From assembly GCF_030696055.1 (NCBI RefSeq), contig NZ_JAUYNP010000312.1, positions 1 through 32,615 of the forward strand: a stretch of DNA of 32,615 nucleotides. Reading direction: 5' to 3'. The position numbers were made by a program, and so were the translations under genes. This DNA is from Pseudomonas sp. (GTDB lineage Bacteria > Pseudomonadota > Gammaproteobacteria > Pseudomonadales > Pseudomonadaceae). The notes beneath the pieces are model-generated. The model did no database searches and was not told where the DNA came from. It worked only from the letters and a program-made list of their open reading frames with translations. This document shows, piece after piece, positions 13,742 through 21,906 of this stretch. The first letter of the stretch is position 1. Every line of letters begins with the position of its first letter.

Positions 13742-16633
13742 TTAACGACACAAAGGAATTTGCTGGCCTTTGGGGCTAGTACATTTGCATGATACATGAT
13801 GAACATTTGAAGACCCCAAAACTTCCTTTGCCATCTTTTCTGCGGCTTTTCTGGCCGTGGTCATGTCATTTGCTGTGCCGTATCCCCAGCCGACTTGTTT
13901 ACCGCTTGCTGTTGGGCAACTCTTAGGGCTTTGATCGACAGCCTTACAGATGGCTGTCCACTTCCCTTTGTTCCGGTCTGGCCACGGTACAGTCGCACTA
14001 GGGTTATCTACTCTTTCATTCAAATCATCAGTTTGGGCTGGGGCGCCTACTGGGGATCTATTAAAGGTGTCGTAAATTGACCCACCAAGTGATTGGCCAA
14101 AAACCACCTGCCAGGTTGTGTTGAACGCCTGGCCGGCACTTTGACCCATGGCCCATGATCTTTGCAGTGCGTATACAGCATTTTCTCCTGTGGGATCAGT
14201 GTTAGTTAGCGGATTCCCTTCCACATACCCATAGGTATTCAGCCCACCCTTAAGCCCAATCGGATCACTTTCGACATAGCGCCCAGTCTCCGGGTCGTAA
14301 TCGCGGAAGTAGTTGTAATGCAGCCCGCTTTCCTGATCGAAGTACTGCCCCGGAAAACGCAGATTCAGCGTCAGGCTGCCACTGGCTTGGCCCACGCCAA
14401 AGGCATCCGATTGCCATTGCCAGACGCTTTGCTGGTTATGGTCGGTGGCCAGGCGCGGGGTGTTGAGGTGGTCGCTATGCAAGTAGAACGGCGTGCTGCT
14501 GGCGATGGAGCCTTCGGCGTCGTAGCTGACCGTAACGCCACCCAGCGGCAGGCTGTCGAGCCAGATATAGAACTGGCTGCGCAGTTTCTGCCCGGCGCTG
14601 CTAAACAGGGTTTCGCCGAGCAGTTGGCCATCCGGGCCGTAGAGGAAGGTGGTGGTGCCTTGTGCGCTAATTTTATGGGTGCGCTGGCCGAGGGCGTTAT
14701 AGCGGAACTCCACCAGGCTGCTGCCGGCTTTCTGCGACAGGCGGCTGCGCACCGCGTCCAAGGCTTGAGCGCTCTTGCCTTTGCCCTGGCTCTTGCCCGG
14801 CCCAGCCGTCTTCCCAAGTATCCCTGGGAGGCTACCCGCAAAACTGACGCTGACCAGTCGCCCCTGTTCGTCGTAACTCAGTTCGCGGTTACTACGATCC
14901 TGAGTCAGATTGCCAGCTGCATCGCTGCTCACCGCCTGTGCGTCGATCTGGCTTAGACGGTTGCTAGTGCTGGCGTACTGGTAGGTCGTGGTGGTGCCGG
15001 CCTGCGCTTCGCCATTGACTATGGGGGTGACCGTTTTGCCGGTGCGATTGCCCACGGCGTCGTAGCTGTAGCTTTGCTGCTGGTCGGCCTTCTGCTCCGC
15101 GGTCAGGCGATCGAGGGCGTCGTAGCTGTAGTTAAGGTTACCCAGCAGGCTGCTGTTAAGCGTGGTGATATTGCTGTTGGCGTCGTAGCCGTATTGGCTG
15201 TTCCAGCCGGCCACGCTTTGTTCGCTCAGGCGGTAGTCCTGGTCGAAGCTGCGGCTCAGGCTAACGCCGTTGGCCCAGGTCAGGCTCTTTAGCGGGCCGA
15301 AGGGCAGGTAGCTGAGGTTGCTGGCGAAAGCGCTGGGTTGGCCGCCGCCCACCTGCAACTGCACCTGGCTGACTTGGCCCGCGGCGTTGCGGGGGTAGTG
15401 GATGCTCAGGCCCAGGGGGTAGTCGATGCGGCTCAGTTGGTTGGCGCCGTCGTAGGCATAACCCAGGCTGTCGTACTGATCCGCGCCATTGACCGCTACC
15501 GAGCGCAGTTGCTCGGTGAGGTTACCGCGCTCGTCGTAGTGGTAACCGAGCACGCCGCTGGCATCCTGCACCGCGGTCAGCCGACCGATGCCATGGTTGC
15601 CGTCGGCGGTCATGTCGTGGTGGTACTGCACGTTAAGCGCCGGGCTGGCCGGGTACTGCTTTCCGGTCAGGCGATTGAGCGCGTCGTAGCTGTAGGTGGT
15701 GACCACACCATTGGCGTCGGTCTGGCTGATCAGGTTGCCGGCGGCATCATGGCTGTAAGTGGTGGTGCCGCTGTCCGGGCTGATCAGCCGGGTCAGGTTG
15801 CCGAGGCCGTCGTACTGGTACTGGGTGGTGACGCCGCGCGGATCCTGCACCTGGGTCAGATTGTCCTGGGCGTCATAAGCCAGGGCGGTGACGCCATTCA
15901 GCGGGTCGGTGTTGGCCACCAGGCGGTCGAGGGCGTCATAGGCCTGGGTGTTGCTGTGCTGCTTGGGGTTGGTGCTGACGGTGGGGTTGTCGTTAAGGTC
16001 GTACTGCTGGGCGCTGGTTTGCCCGGCGGCACCGACCGAGCGCAGCAGGCGACCGAGTTCGTCATACACCCAGCTTTGTTGCTGGGTCAGGCTGCTGGAG
16101 GCGTCCTTGATCCGTTGCGCGGTGCGGTTGCCCATGGCATCCAGGCTGTATTCAAGCGTTTCGCCGAGGTTGTTGCTGATGGCCGTGAGGCGCCGCGCGC
16201 CATCCCAGCTGTAACTCAGCCAGCTGCCATCGCCACGGGTGACCTTGGTGATCAGGCCGACGGCATCGTGCTCGAAGCTGGTGGTGCTGCCGGCGGTGCT
16301 GACCGAGGCCAGCCAGCCTTGCGGGCTATAGGTCAGCTCGGTGACCACGCCATTGGCGTCGGTGAGGCTTTGCGGGTTGCCCAGGCTATCGAAGTTGGCC
16401 AGCTGGGTGATATGGCCGAGGGCATTGGTGACCGTGGTCAGGTGGCCCTGGGCGTCATAGGCGTAAGTGGTGACGTCCTGCACATCGGTGCGCGGGCCGT
16501 TGGCAGTTTCGATCAGGCCGAGGCTGTTGTAGGTGTAACTCCAATTGCGCTCGACCGCCTGAGCGCACGACCAGGCAAAGCTGCCGGCCAGCGCGAGCGA
16601 TAGTAGGCTCGCGCGCTGCAAAAATAGATTCAT
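13742..16633 (-). CDS. RHS/YD-repeat protein with RHS core and variable C-terminal tail
   Basis: A 963-residue protein with its own signal peptide (MNLFLQRASLLSLALAGSFAWSCAQA). Residues about 30-720 are a long series of YD repeats of the YDAQGHL / YDALDRL type. The RHS-associated core follows (HSDHLNTPRLATD, FRDYDPETGRYVESDPIGL, NPLTNTDPTGE), ending near residue 817. The last 146 residues are a variable tail encoded by AT-richer DNA, with five Cys (WTAIC, KSCP, SCKC, PLCR) and no toxin motif I recognise. In known RHS proteins the repeats form a shell around such a tail. The ATG has AAGGA upstream, so it is a true start. It reads on naturally from the upstream RHS ORF, 18 bases away, suggesting two pieces of one system. 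Confidence 0.9.
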   Translation of the reverse strand: MNLFLQRASLLSLALAGSFAWSCAQAVERNWSYTYNSLGLIETANGPRTDVQDVTTYAYDAQGHLTTVTNALGHITQLANFDSLGNPQSLTDANGVVTELTYSPQGWLASVSTAGSTTSFEHDAVGLITKVTRGDGSWLSYSWDGARRLTAISNNLGETLEYSLDAMGNRTAQRIKDASSSLTQQQSWVYDELGRLLRSVGAAGQTSAQQYDLNDNPTVSTNPKQHSNTQAYDALDRLVANTDPLNGVTALAYDAQDNLTQVQDPRGVTTQYQYDGLGNLTRLISPDSGTTTYSHDAAGNLISQTDANGVVTTYSYDALNRLTGKQYPASPALNVQYHHDMTADGNHGIGRLTAVQDASGVLGYHYDERGNLTEQLRSVAVNGADQYDSLGYAYDGANQLSRIDYPLGLSIHYPRNAAGQVSQVQLQVGGGQPSAFASNLSYLPFGPLKSLTWANGVSLSRSFDQDYRLSEQSVAGWNSQYGYDANSNITTLNSSLLGNLNYSYDALDRLTAEQKADQQQSYSYDAVGNRTGKTVTPIVNGEAQAGTTTTYQYASTSNRLSQIDAQAVSSDAAGNLTQDRSNRELSYDEQGRLVSVSFAGSLPGILGKTAGPGKSQGKGKSAQALDAVRSRLSQKAGSSLVEFRYNALGQRTHKISAQGTTTFLYGPDGQLLGETLFSSAGQKLRSQFYIWLDSLPLGGVTVSYDAEGSIASSTPFYLHSDHLNTPRLATDHNQQSVWQWQSDAFGVGQASGSLTLNLRFPGQYFDQESGLHYNYFRDYDPETGRYVESDPIGLKGGLNTYGYVEGNPLTNTDPTGENAVYALQRSWAMGQSAGQAFNTTWQVVFGQSLGGSIYDTFNRSPVGAPAQTDDLNERVDNPSATVPWPDRNKGKWTAICKAVDQSPKSCPTASGKQVGWGYGTANDMTTARKAAEKMAKEVLGSSNVHHVSCKCTSPKGQQIPLCR

Positions 16634-16651
16634 CGTCAGATCCTTCTGTTA

Positions 16652-18253
16652 TCAGCGTGGCGTCACGGCCTGGCTTAACTGCCGGCCCTGCGCGTCGTAG
16701 GTGTAACGAGTAATGCGCGCGGGCTCGGTGACCGTAACCGGCAGGAACAGCGTGGGGTGCCACTCGGTGGTGATGGTGCGTGCCTGGGGTGTGCCAGCAG
16801 CCTCAGTGCGGCTGACTTCCAGGCCACGCTCGTTGTAGTCGTAGGTGGTGAGGTTGCCCTTATTGTCGGTCTTGGTTTTTAGCAGGCCGCGTTCGTCGTA
16901 GGTGAAGGTCGAGTTGCTGTTCGGGCAGTTGGCCGAGGACTCGCCTTCCACGGCGCTTACGCGCTTGATACCGCCGATGTTGACGAAACGGTAGACCGTG
17001 CTTTTGCCCAGCTCATTGGTGACGGTGGCGGAGCCATCGGCGTTGTAGGCCACGTCACCGTGCTCCACGCCACCGGCATGTTCACTGGAGGTGGCCCGAT
17101 CTTGGGCGTCGAAGGTCCAGGTGGTAAAGCGTACGCCGCGTTCGTCAGTGATACCGGTCAGAAGGTTGGGTTTATTGGGTATTTCGTAATGGAACAGCCG
17201 CTGTTCAGTTTGGCCGTCACGGGTGCGAGTGAGTTTGCTCAAACGCTGGTTAGCGTTGTACTCGTATTGGATCGCCAGCCCAGCGGTGCTGAGCGTCAGC
17301 GGTTGATGCTGGGAGTCTTCGGTAAAACTCAGGGTGCGGCCGAGGTTGTCGCTGACGGTAACGGTGCCGTTGGCATAGCTCAGTTGCTGGGTAGCGCCGG
17401 TGCTGTTGCTCCAACGGGTCAGGCGGCCGGTGGTATCGAAGGTGAAACGCTCGTTGTTCTCGGCGGTGTGTAGCCAGCCGTCAGCTGTCTTAACCAAAAC
17501 CCCTAATTCGGCGGGCGATGCCGTTACTGTCGTGCCGCTGACGGTAAAGAACGACTCGCGGCCGTGGGCCATAACCAAGGCAACTTTTAAAGTTGTAGTT
17601 CCGACAATCCGTAGATAAGTCGAATGGTTATGCCGCCAGAGGCCATCGAGGCTGTTATAAACACGGGTAAAGTGTAGGGTGGATGCACCTGTTTTTGGAT
17701 AATCGACTTCAGTTTGAAAGCTATTGCCATTGGAGATATTTATTGGGTCGGCTTTTAAAGGTGTTGGACATGTGCCAGGATCGCCTTTTCCTGGGTCGTT
17801 GGCGCACCCTCCCGTGGTTGGGTTGTAAAGTGTATTTACAGGGCAGGAATTACCCCTACGGTAAATTGCTAGCGTCAGGATTGCGGTTGCAGGGTGATGC
17901 TTGTATTCAAGACGCACATAGCAGATAGCGGTGGTTCCTCCTTCGAAACTAAGCGTAGACCCAGCGGCATACCAATAATGGCCAGAGCTGACGGGAGGTT
18001 GATAGTACGCAGCGGTACCCGCAGAGCAGGCAGATGAGGGGGAGGGATAAAGAATACCTCTAGTGGACGGAACTGCGCTGAAAAGAGTGCCACCACTTAT
18101 CTCCCAGGAATAGTCGGCAGCTTTAGCGTGCTGAGTGAACAATACTGCTGACAGTATTAAGGTGGTGAGGGAGAGGCTGCGATTAATGAGCTGTTGCGCT
18201 TCGGATAATCTATTGAGCGCAAACGGATGAAGTAGATGCAAAGCCTGATTCAT
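16652..18253 (-). CDS. secreted N-terminal RHS protein with DUF6531-like domain
   Basis: A 533-residue protein from the ATG at 18253. It has a long N-region and a signal peptide core (LSLTTLILSAVLFTQHAKA), then a Cys-containing domain of unknown type to about residue 160. A DUF6531-like entry segment follows (about 168-240, DPINISNGNSFQTEVDYPKTG), then YD repeats to the end. The final repeat, ITRYTYDAQGRQLSQAVTPR, is followed by TGA, and the next ORF starts 18 bases on. It lacks an RHS core, so alone it is only the front half of the usual RHS architecture. The frame is open to a GTG at 18292, inside a duplicated sequence, which would add 13 residues. Neither start has a good ribosome site. 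Confidence 0.85.
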   Translation of the reverse strand: MNQALHLLHPFALNRLSEAQQLINRSLSLTTLILSAVLFTQHAKAADYSWEISGGTLFSAVPSTRGILYPSPSSACSAGTAAYYQPPVSSGHYWYAAGSTLSFEGGTTAICYVRLEYKHHPATAILTLAIYRRGNSCPVNTLYNPTTGGCANDPGKGDPGTCPTPLKADPINISNGNSFQTEVDYPKTGASTLHFTRVYNSLDGLWRHNHSTYLRIVGTTTLKVALVMAHGRESFFTVSGTTVTASPAELGVLVKTADGWLHTAENNERFTFDTTGRLTRWSNSTGATQQLSYANGTVTVSDNLGRTLSFTEDSQHQPLTLSTAGLAIQYEYNANQRLSKLTRTRDGQTEQRLFHYEIPNKPNLLTGITDERGVRFTTWTFDAQDRATSSEHAGGVEHGDVAYNADGSATVTNELGKSTVYRFVNIGGIKRVSAVEGESSANCPNSNSTFTYDERGLLKTKTDNKGNLTTYDYNERGLEVSRTEAAGTPQARTITTEWHPTLFLPVTVTEPARITRYTYDAQGRQLSQAVTPR

Positions 18254-18259
18254 TGTAAT

Positions 18260-18454
18260 ATTCAGGGACAGACCACGGTTTTCTTTGAACACCTTTAATT
18301 CCTTTTAAAATTTTGGCGAGCGCATATAAGCAGATAGGCGTCTCTGACGAGCCGGACATTCAGGGACAGACCACGGTTTTCTTTGAGCACCTTTAATTCC
18401 TTTTAAATTTTGACGAGCTTATATATGGGGGCAAACGTCTCTATCGAGCCGCGG
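18260..18454. repeat. ~98-bp tandem duplication at the 5' end of the RHS locus
   Basis: Two adjacent copies, 18260-18357 and 18358-18454, start with the same ATTCAGGGACAGACCACGG and stay alike to the end (…CGTCTCT…GAGCC), with several substitutions in the second half. Read on the minus strand the core is GTGGTCTGTCCC, a sequence I associate from memory with RAYT/transposase borders in gammaproteobacteria. The first copy overlaps the region just upstream of the RHS start codon and so carries its leader. Confidence 0.75.
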
Positions 18455-18607
18455 AGCGCTGAGCAGGATACAGAACAAGATATTGCCCAGCTACCCAGCC
18501 CGGCAGCATAAGCCCCAATGGCCGGGCCACTCGGCCGCACAACGCCTGTCCAGTTGCCTGAGTTTGCCGGCAAGGCCAATAGCGCGGGCCACACCAAGCA
18601 CGGCCGC

Positions 18608-18905
18608 CTAACCCAGCAACGCCACCGACTTGACCTGGGCCCACAAGGCCTGGCCGCGGTGCAGGCCGAGCTGGTCGCGCGAATAGCGGGTAATGCGCGC
18701 AATCAGCTGCTCGCCGCCGACCTGCAACCGCACCAGCACATGGGCCCGGCCCTCGATCTCGAGCCAGCCCAGCACCCGCGCCGGCAGCAGCTTGAGCACG
18801 CTGCTGCCCTGGGCGTGCTGCAGGCTTAGGCTGACATCCCGCGCCTTGATCTTGACCCGCACCTGCTTGTGCAAGGGCAACGCTGCGTGCGGCAGGCGCA
18901 GCCTC
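18608..18905 (-). pseudogene. modC: modC remnant: C-terminal TOBE domain of molybdate ABC ATPase
   Basis: About 98 codons on the minus strand encode LPLHKQVRVKIKARDVSLSL through GSSVLKLLPARVL, LVRLQVGGEQLIARITRYS and GQALWAQVKSVALLG, then a natural stop. This is the usual tail of ModC, the ATPase of the molybdate importer. The ATPase domain is missing: the coding sequence begins exactly at the edge of the 116-bp repeat at 18906-19021, and no ModC-like sequence follows beyond it. No modA or modB is present. The 153 bases between 18455 and 18607 show no gene. Confidence 0.75.
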
Positions 18906-19021
18906 GTAGGGCGGGTCGTGACCCGCCGAATGCAACAGGCGGCACATTTAAACCGGGTGTACAGATCAATTACGGCGATAACCCCGTTATCGACCGCGCG
19001 GGTCAATGACCCGCCCTACAA
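18906..19021. repeat. 116-bp REPIN-like element, copy 2
   Basis: Same length and orientation as the element at 13036-13151, with about 88% identity by eye. It begins GTAGGGCGGGTC and ends GACCCGCCCTAC. It forms the exact boundary of the modC remnant, so it either inserted into modC or served as a recombination endpoint. Confidence 0.85.
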
Positions 19022-19290
19022 AGCTGGTTGCAGCATGTGGGCAGTCGCAGCCAGTTCAGCCCGGCTGCGCAGCAGAGCGATGCGCCGGGTACGCAGTTGG
19101 GATTTATCGCCAAGCGCGGCTGCCACCTGAGCGAGGCGCTGAAGCACAGCCTTGAGCTCTGCCTGACCACGGCATGAAACCAGGGACAACTCGGCTCAAG
19201 ACCCGCGGGTTACGGATTTTTGTAGGTTGGGCTTCGTTCCTCAGCACCAACCTACCATTCGGAGTCGACTGCCATTCTCGGACAGGCCTG
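19022..19290. other. intergenic stretch with a coding-like fragment and a REP hairpin
   Basis: On the minus strand, about 19024-19165 reads as a charged helical fragment (ELKAVLQRLAQVAAALGDKSQLRTRR) with no start and no recognised family, probably a gene remnant. A short GTAG-led palindrome lies at 19222-19255. Nothing else could be supported. Confidence 0.4.
19222..19255. repeat. short GTAG-led REP hairpin
   Basis: GTAGGTTGG (19222-19230) and its complement CCAACCTAC (19247-19255) form a 9-bp perfect stem with a 16-base loop, downstream of the DUF1223 gene. It shares the GTAGG-type end with the other palindromes in the window. Confidence 0.6.
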
Positions 19291-20043
19291 CTAGGGCCGC
19301 CCTGCGCCAGCGGCTGGCAACCAGCCGCCGACAGCCTGGTAGGGGGTGGGGTCATCCGCCACGCTGAGCCAGGCGACTAGGGCCTGGCGCTCGCCGCGCG
19401 GGTCGGGCTGCAGTTTTACCTGCCAGTGGTTGCGGTCTTGGGCACTGGCCTGCTGCACGCTGAGCACGACGAAATCATGTGCCAAGGAAAGCCCCGCGTT
19501 CTCACCCCGTGCAATGGCCGTGCGCAGGCCAAAACCCAAGCGTGCCACCTGGGCCTTGAGTCCAGCCGGAAGCCGCTCGGCAGCGAAACTCAGGGTCAGG
19601 TCATCGCCCTGTAGCTGCAGGTTCAAGCGTCCGACCCGCGGCGAATCGGGCAAAGCGAGGCGCTGACCGTAGAACCAGCCGCGCCATTCCTGGCCGCCGA
19701 GCATAAACCCCGGGGTGTACACCGCACTGCTGCCTCCCTGGCGCTGGTAAGCGCGCTGCCGGGCACTATGGCCGGCAGCGGCGAAGGGATCGGACCAACC
19801 CAACTCGTCCCAATAGTCGACGTGGAAGGCCAGGGGAATCAAGCTGCTCCACAGCTCCGGCCGCTCCTGCAAGGCGGAGAGCCAGCGCTCGGCGGGCGGA
19901 CATGAGCTGCAGCCCTGCGAGCTGTACAATTCCAGCACCGCGACGGCACGCTCGCCGCTGGTAAAGCTTAGAGGTGCCGCGCAGACCGCGGAGGCCGTGG
20001 CCCAGAGCAGGAGGGTGGCAAAAGCAAGGGGCAATGACTTCAC
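19291..20043 (-). CDS. secreted DUF1223-family, thioredoxin-like protein
   Basis: A 250-residue exported protein matching DUF1223. A signal peptide (KSLPLAFATLLLWATASAVCA) leads to VAVLELYSSQGCSSCPPAERWL, a thioredoxin-type CxxC (Cys45 and Cys48), followed by the family stretches FHVDYWDELGWSDPF, YTPGFMLGGQEWRGW and SVADDPTPYQAVGGWL. The role is unknown; a periplasmic thiol or metal-related function is plausible from the motif. The GTG at 20043 is chosen because TGGAG stands 8-9 bases upstream and the signal peptide starts there; the frame is open to 20250 without a better start. It is divergent from the metal efflux cassette. Confidence 0.88.
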   Translation of the reverse strand: MKSLPLAFATLLLWATASAVCAAPLSFTSGERAVAVLELYSSQGCSSCPPAERWLSALQERPELWSSLIPLAFHVDYWDELGWSDPFAAAGHSARQRAYQRQGGSSAVYTPGFMLGGQEWRGWFYGQRLALPDSPRVGRLNLQLQGDDLTLSFAAERLPAGLKAQVARLGFGLRTAIARGENAGLSLAHDFVVLSVQQASAQDRNHWQVKLQPDPRGERQALVAWLSVADDPTPYQAVGGWLPAAGAGRP

Positions 20044-20194
20044 GACGGAACTCCAGTGGCTGTATGACGTTGGAGTAGCGGTCGCGGCAGATATTACAGC
20101 CTGGGCGAAAGTGGCAGGCGTCGCTGCTACGCCGCCGTGCATCGGCTCTGCATGCATAACCTGTTGGGTCCGGGCTGGTTGCCGGCCTAGCCGT

Positions 20195-20223
20195 ATCAGA
20201 GTCACTTCGGCCCGTGCTAGCAT
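20195..20223 (+). promoter_or_regulatory. candidate promoter of the metal efflux cassette
   Basis: An extended -10 element, TGCTAGCAT (TAGCAT at 20218-20223), lies 8 bases before the ATG at 20232. The best -35 candidate, 17 bases upstream at 20195-20200, is poor. If this -10 is used, the message would be leaderless or nearly so, or the promoter may need an activator. Confidence 0.35.
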
Positions 20224-20231
20224 CCGCGCCC

Positions 20232-20588
20232 ATGCGCCTACTCCACTCACTCCTGCTGCTCTGTCTGCTGCTCAGCCTGCCGGTCAATTCGGTGATGGCC
20301 GGCATGATGCCGCTGTGCCTGCCCGGCACCGAGCAGCCCGCCGGCGTGCGGGGGATGCATGGGCATATGGCCGGCGCGCAGGCCAGCGAGCATGCGCCCA
20401 ACAATGCGCTGGACGCCTGCAAGCTGGCCTGCGAGAAATGCTCGGTCTGCGCCCAAGCGGCCCTCCCACCCACGCTGATTCCCCTGGCGCCGTTGCCGCT
20501 CACGACGGCCCGCGCGCTGTTAGCCGACCCCCTGCTGCTAACCCCCGCGCCAACCCCGCCCTTCCGTCCCCCCCTGCCCCTGCTCTAG
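20232..20588 (+). CDS. small exported Cys/His protein at the head of the metal efflux cassette
   Basis: A 118-residue protein with a Sec signal peptide (MRLLHSLLLLCLLLSLPVNSVMA). The mature part has a His/Met stretch (GMHGHMAGAQASEHAP) and a four-Cys cluster at 63, 67, 70 and 73 (CKLACEKCSVC), then a proline-rich tail. This is suited to binding a soft or borderline metal. It resembles small DUF2946-type proteins often found near metal genes, but I cannot place it firmly. It lies 100 bases before the outer-membrane factor gene, with a hairpin between. The ATG at 20232 is preferred over an upstream in-frame start because it begins the signal peptide. Confidence 0.65.
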   Translation: MRLLHSLLLLCLLLSLPVNSVMAGMMPLCLPGTEQPAGVRGMHGHMAGAQASEHAPNNALDACKLACEKCSVCAQAALPPTLIPLAPLPLTTARALLADPLLLTPAPTPPFRPPLPLL

Positions 20589-20627
20589 TCATTCCGGGCC
20601 GTCCACAGGCTGGATTGTGCCCCTATG

Positions 20628-20654
20628 CGCGCGCCTTTCTTTGCTGGGCGCGCG
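20628..20654 (+). terminator. GC-rich hairpin between the small Cys/His gene and the efflux genes
   Basis: CGCGCGCC (20628-20635) and GGCGCGCG (20647-20654) form a perfect 8-bp stem with an 11-base loop. There is no strong T run, so it may be an attenuator or mRNA-stability element rather than a full terminator. Confidence 0.35.
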
Positions 20655-20688
20655 GTTGCCTGTATTGGGCGATTACTGGAGTTAATTT

Positions 20689-21906
20689 ATGCCGTCCCCC
20701 TTGAATTGGCGCGCCTGCGTGCTGGCTGCCGGGCTGTGCCTGGCCACGCCGCAGGCCCAGTCCCAGGTCCAGTCCCAGAGCCTGGGCGCAACCCTGGAGC
20801 AGGCCTGGAGCAACCTGCCGGAGACCGCGGCCTTTCCCGAGCGTCTGCAGGCCCTGGGCGCTCAGTTGGAGGCCGCCAAGAGCTGGCTGGCCGGCTCGCC
20901 GGCGCTGACCCTCGGTCATAAGACCGACCGCTTCGATCACGCCGAAGGCGCCCGCGAGTGGGAGCTGGAGCTGTCCGCCCCGCTGCCATTACCCGGCCAG
21001 CGCGAGCGCAAGCAGACCCTGGCCGAGGCCGAACGCAGCGAGTTCGAGCGCAGCCTGGCGCTGACCAAATGGCGCTACGCCGGCGAGTTGCGCGAGGCCT
21101 ACTGGCGCCTGCGCCTGGCCGAAGTCGAGCGGCGCCTGACCCAGCGTAAGCAGCGCGAGCTGGCGCAGCTCAGCGCCGACGTCAAACGCCGCCTGCAAGC
21201 CGGCGACCTGGCCAACACCGACCTCAACCAGGCGCTCGGCGTCGAGCAGGCCGCGCGGATACTGGCGCTGCAGGCCGACGCCGGCTGGCAACAGGCCCAA
21301 CGCGAGTTCGCCGTGCTCAGCGGTGACAGCGCCCTGCCGGAAGGCGAGGAAAGCCCGCACGAAACCGCAACCTTGGAGCAGCACCCCGCCCTGTTGGCCG
21401 CCCTGGCTCAGGTGGACAGCGCCCGCGCCAGACTCGATGAAAGCCTCGGCGATAAACGCGACAACCCCGAACTGGCCCTGGCCCTGAGCCGCGAACGCGA
21501 CAGCGACGAGGCCGCCTACGGCAATCAGGTCAGCCTGCGCCTACGCCTGCCGCTGGGCAGCGAGGCGCGTAATCGGCCCCGGGTCAGCGCCGCCAACGCC
21601 ACGCTGGCGGAAGCCGAAGCCGCCGCGCAAAGCGCGCTGCGCCGGCTGCAAGGCGCGCGGGACAACGCGCGGATCGAGCTGCACAGCAGCCGGCAGATCG
21701 CCGAACTGGCCGCCGAGCGCGCCAAGCTGGCCCGGCAAAACAGCCGCTGGTTGAACCAGGCCTTCGCCCAGGGCGAACTGGACCTGCCCGGCCGCCTGCG
21801 CGCCGACAGCGAGAAGTTCGAGGGCGAGCTGGCCCTGGCCCGCGCCCGCCTCGAACTGGCCCGCGCCGTGTCGCGCCTCAACCAGGCCAGCGGAGCACTG
21901 CCATGA
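20689..21906 (+). CDS. TolC-family outer-membrane factor of HME-RND efflux (CzcC/CusC type)
   Basis: A 405-residue protein with a signal peptide (to about QAQS, residue 25) and long heptad-rich helices typical of TolC-family channels (ATLEQAWSNLP, LTKWRYAGELREAYWRLRLAEVERRL, LDESLGDKRDNPELAL, and the mirrored second half). It should provide the outer-membrane exit duct for the adaptor and permease encoded downstream. GGAG at about 20681 supports the ATG. The stop overlaps the next start as ATGA, indicating translational coupling. The gene is slightly short for a CzcC (usually about 410-460 residues) but appears intact. Confidence 0.88.
   Translation: MPSPLNWRACVLAAGLCLATPQAQSQVQSQSLGATLEQAWSNLPETAAFPERLQALGAQLEAAKSWLAGSPALTLGHKTDRFDHAEGAREWELELSAPLPLPGQRERKQTLAEAERSEFERSLALTKWRYAGELREAYWRLRLAEVERRLTQRKQRELAQLSADVKRRLQAGDLANTDLNQALGVEQAARILALQADAGWQQAQREFAVLSGDSALPEGEESPHETATLEQHPALLAALAQVDSARARLDESLGDKRDNPELALALSRERDSDEAAYGNQVSLRLRLPLGSEARNRPRVSAANATLAEAEAAAQSALRRLQGARDNARIELHSSRQIAELAAERAKLARQNSRWLNQAFAQGELDLPGRLRADSEKFEGELALARARLELARAVSRLNQASGALP

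Noticed and set aside
15338..16603. 421-codon plus-strand ORF inside the RHS gene
   Set aside because: Repetitive antisense reading of YD repeats.
16634..16654. frameshift or sequencing error between the two RHS ORFs
   Set aside because: The second ORF has its own ribosome site and complete signal peptide, so a simple indel does not explain the break.
18441..18947. 168-codon minus-strand ORF
   Set aside because: It is in a different frame from the recognisable modC tail and has no family features.
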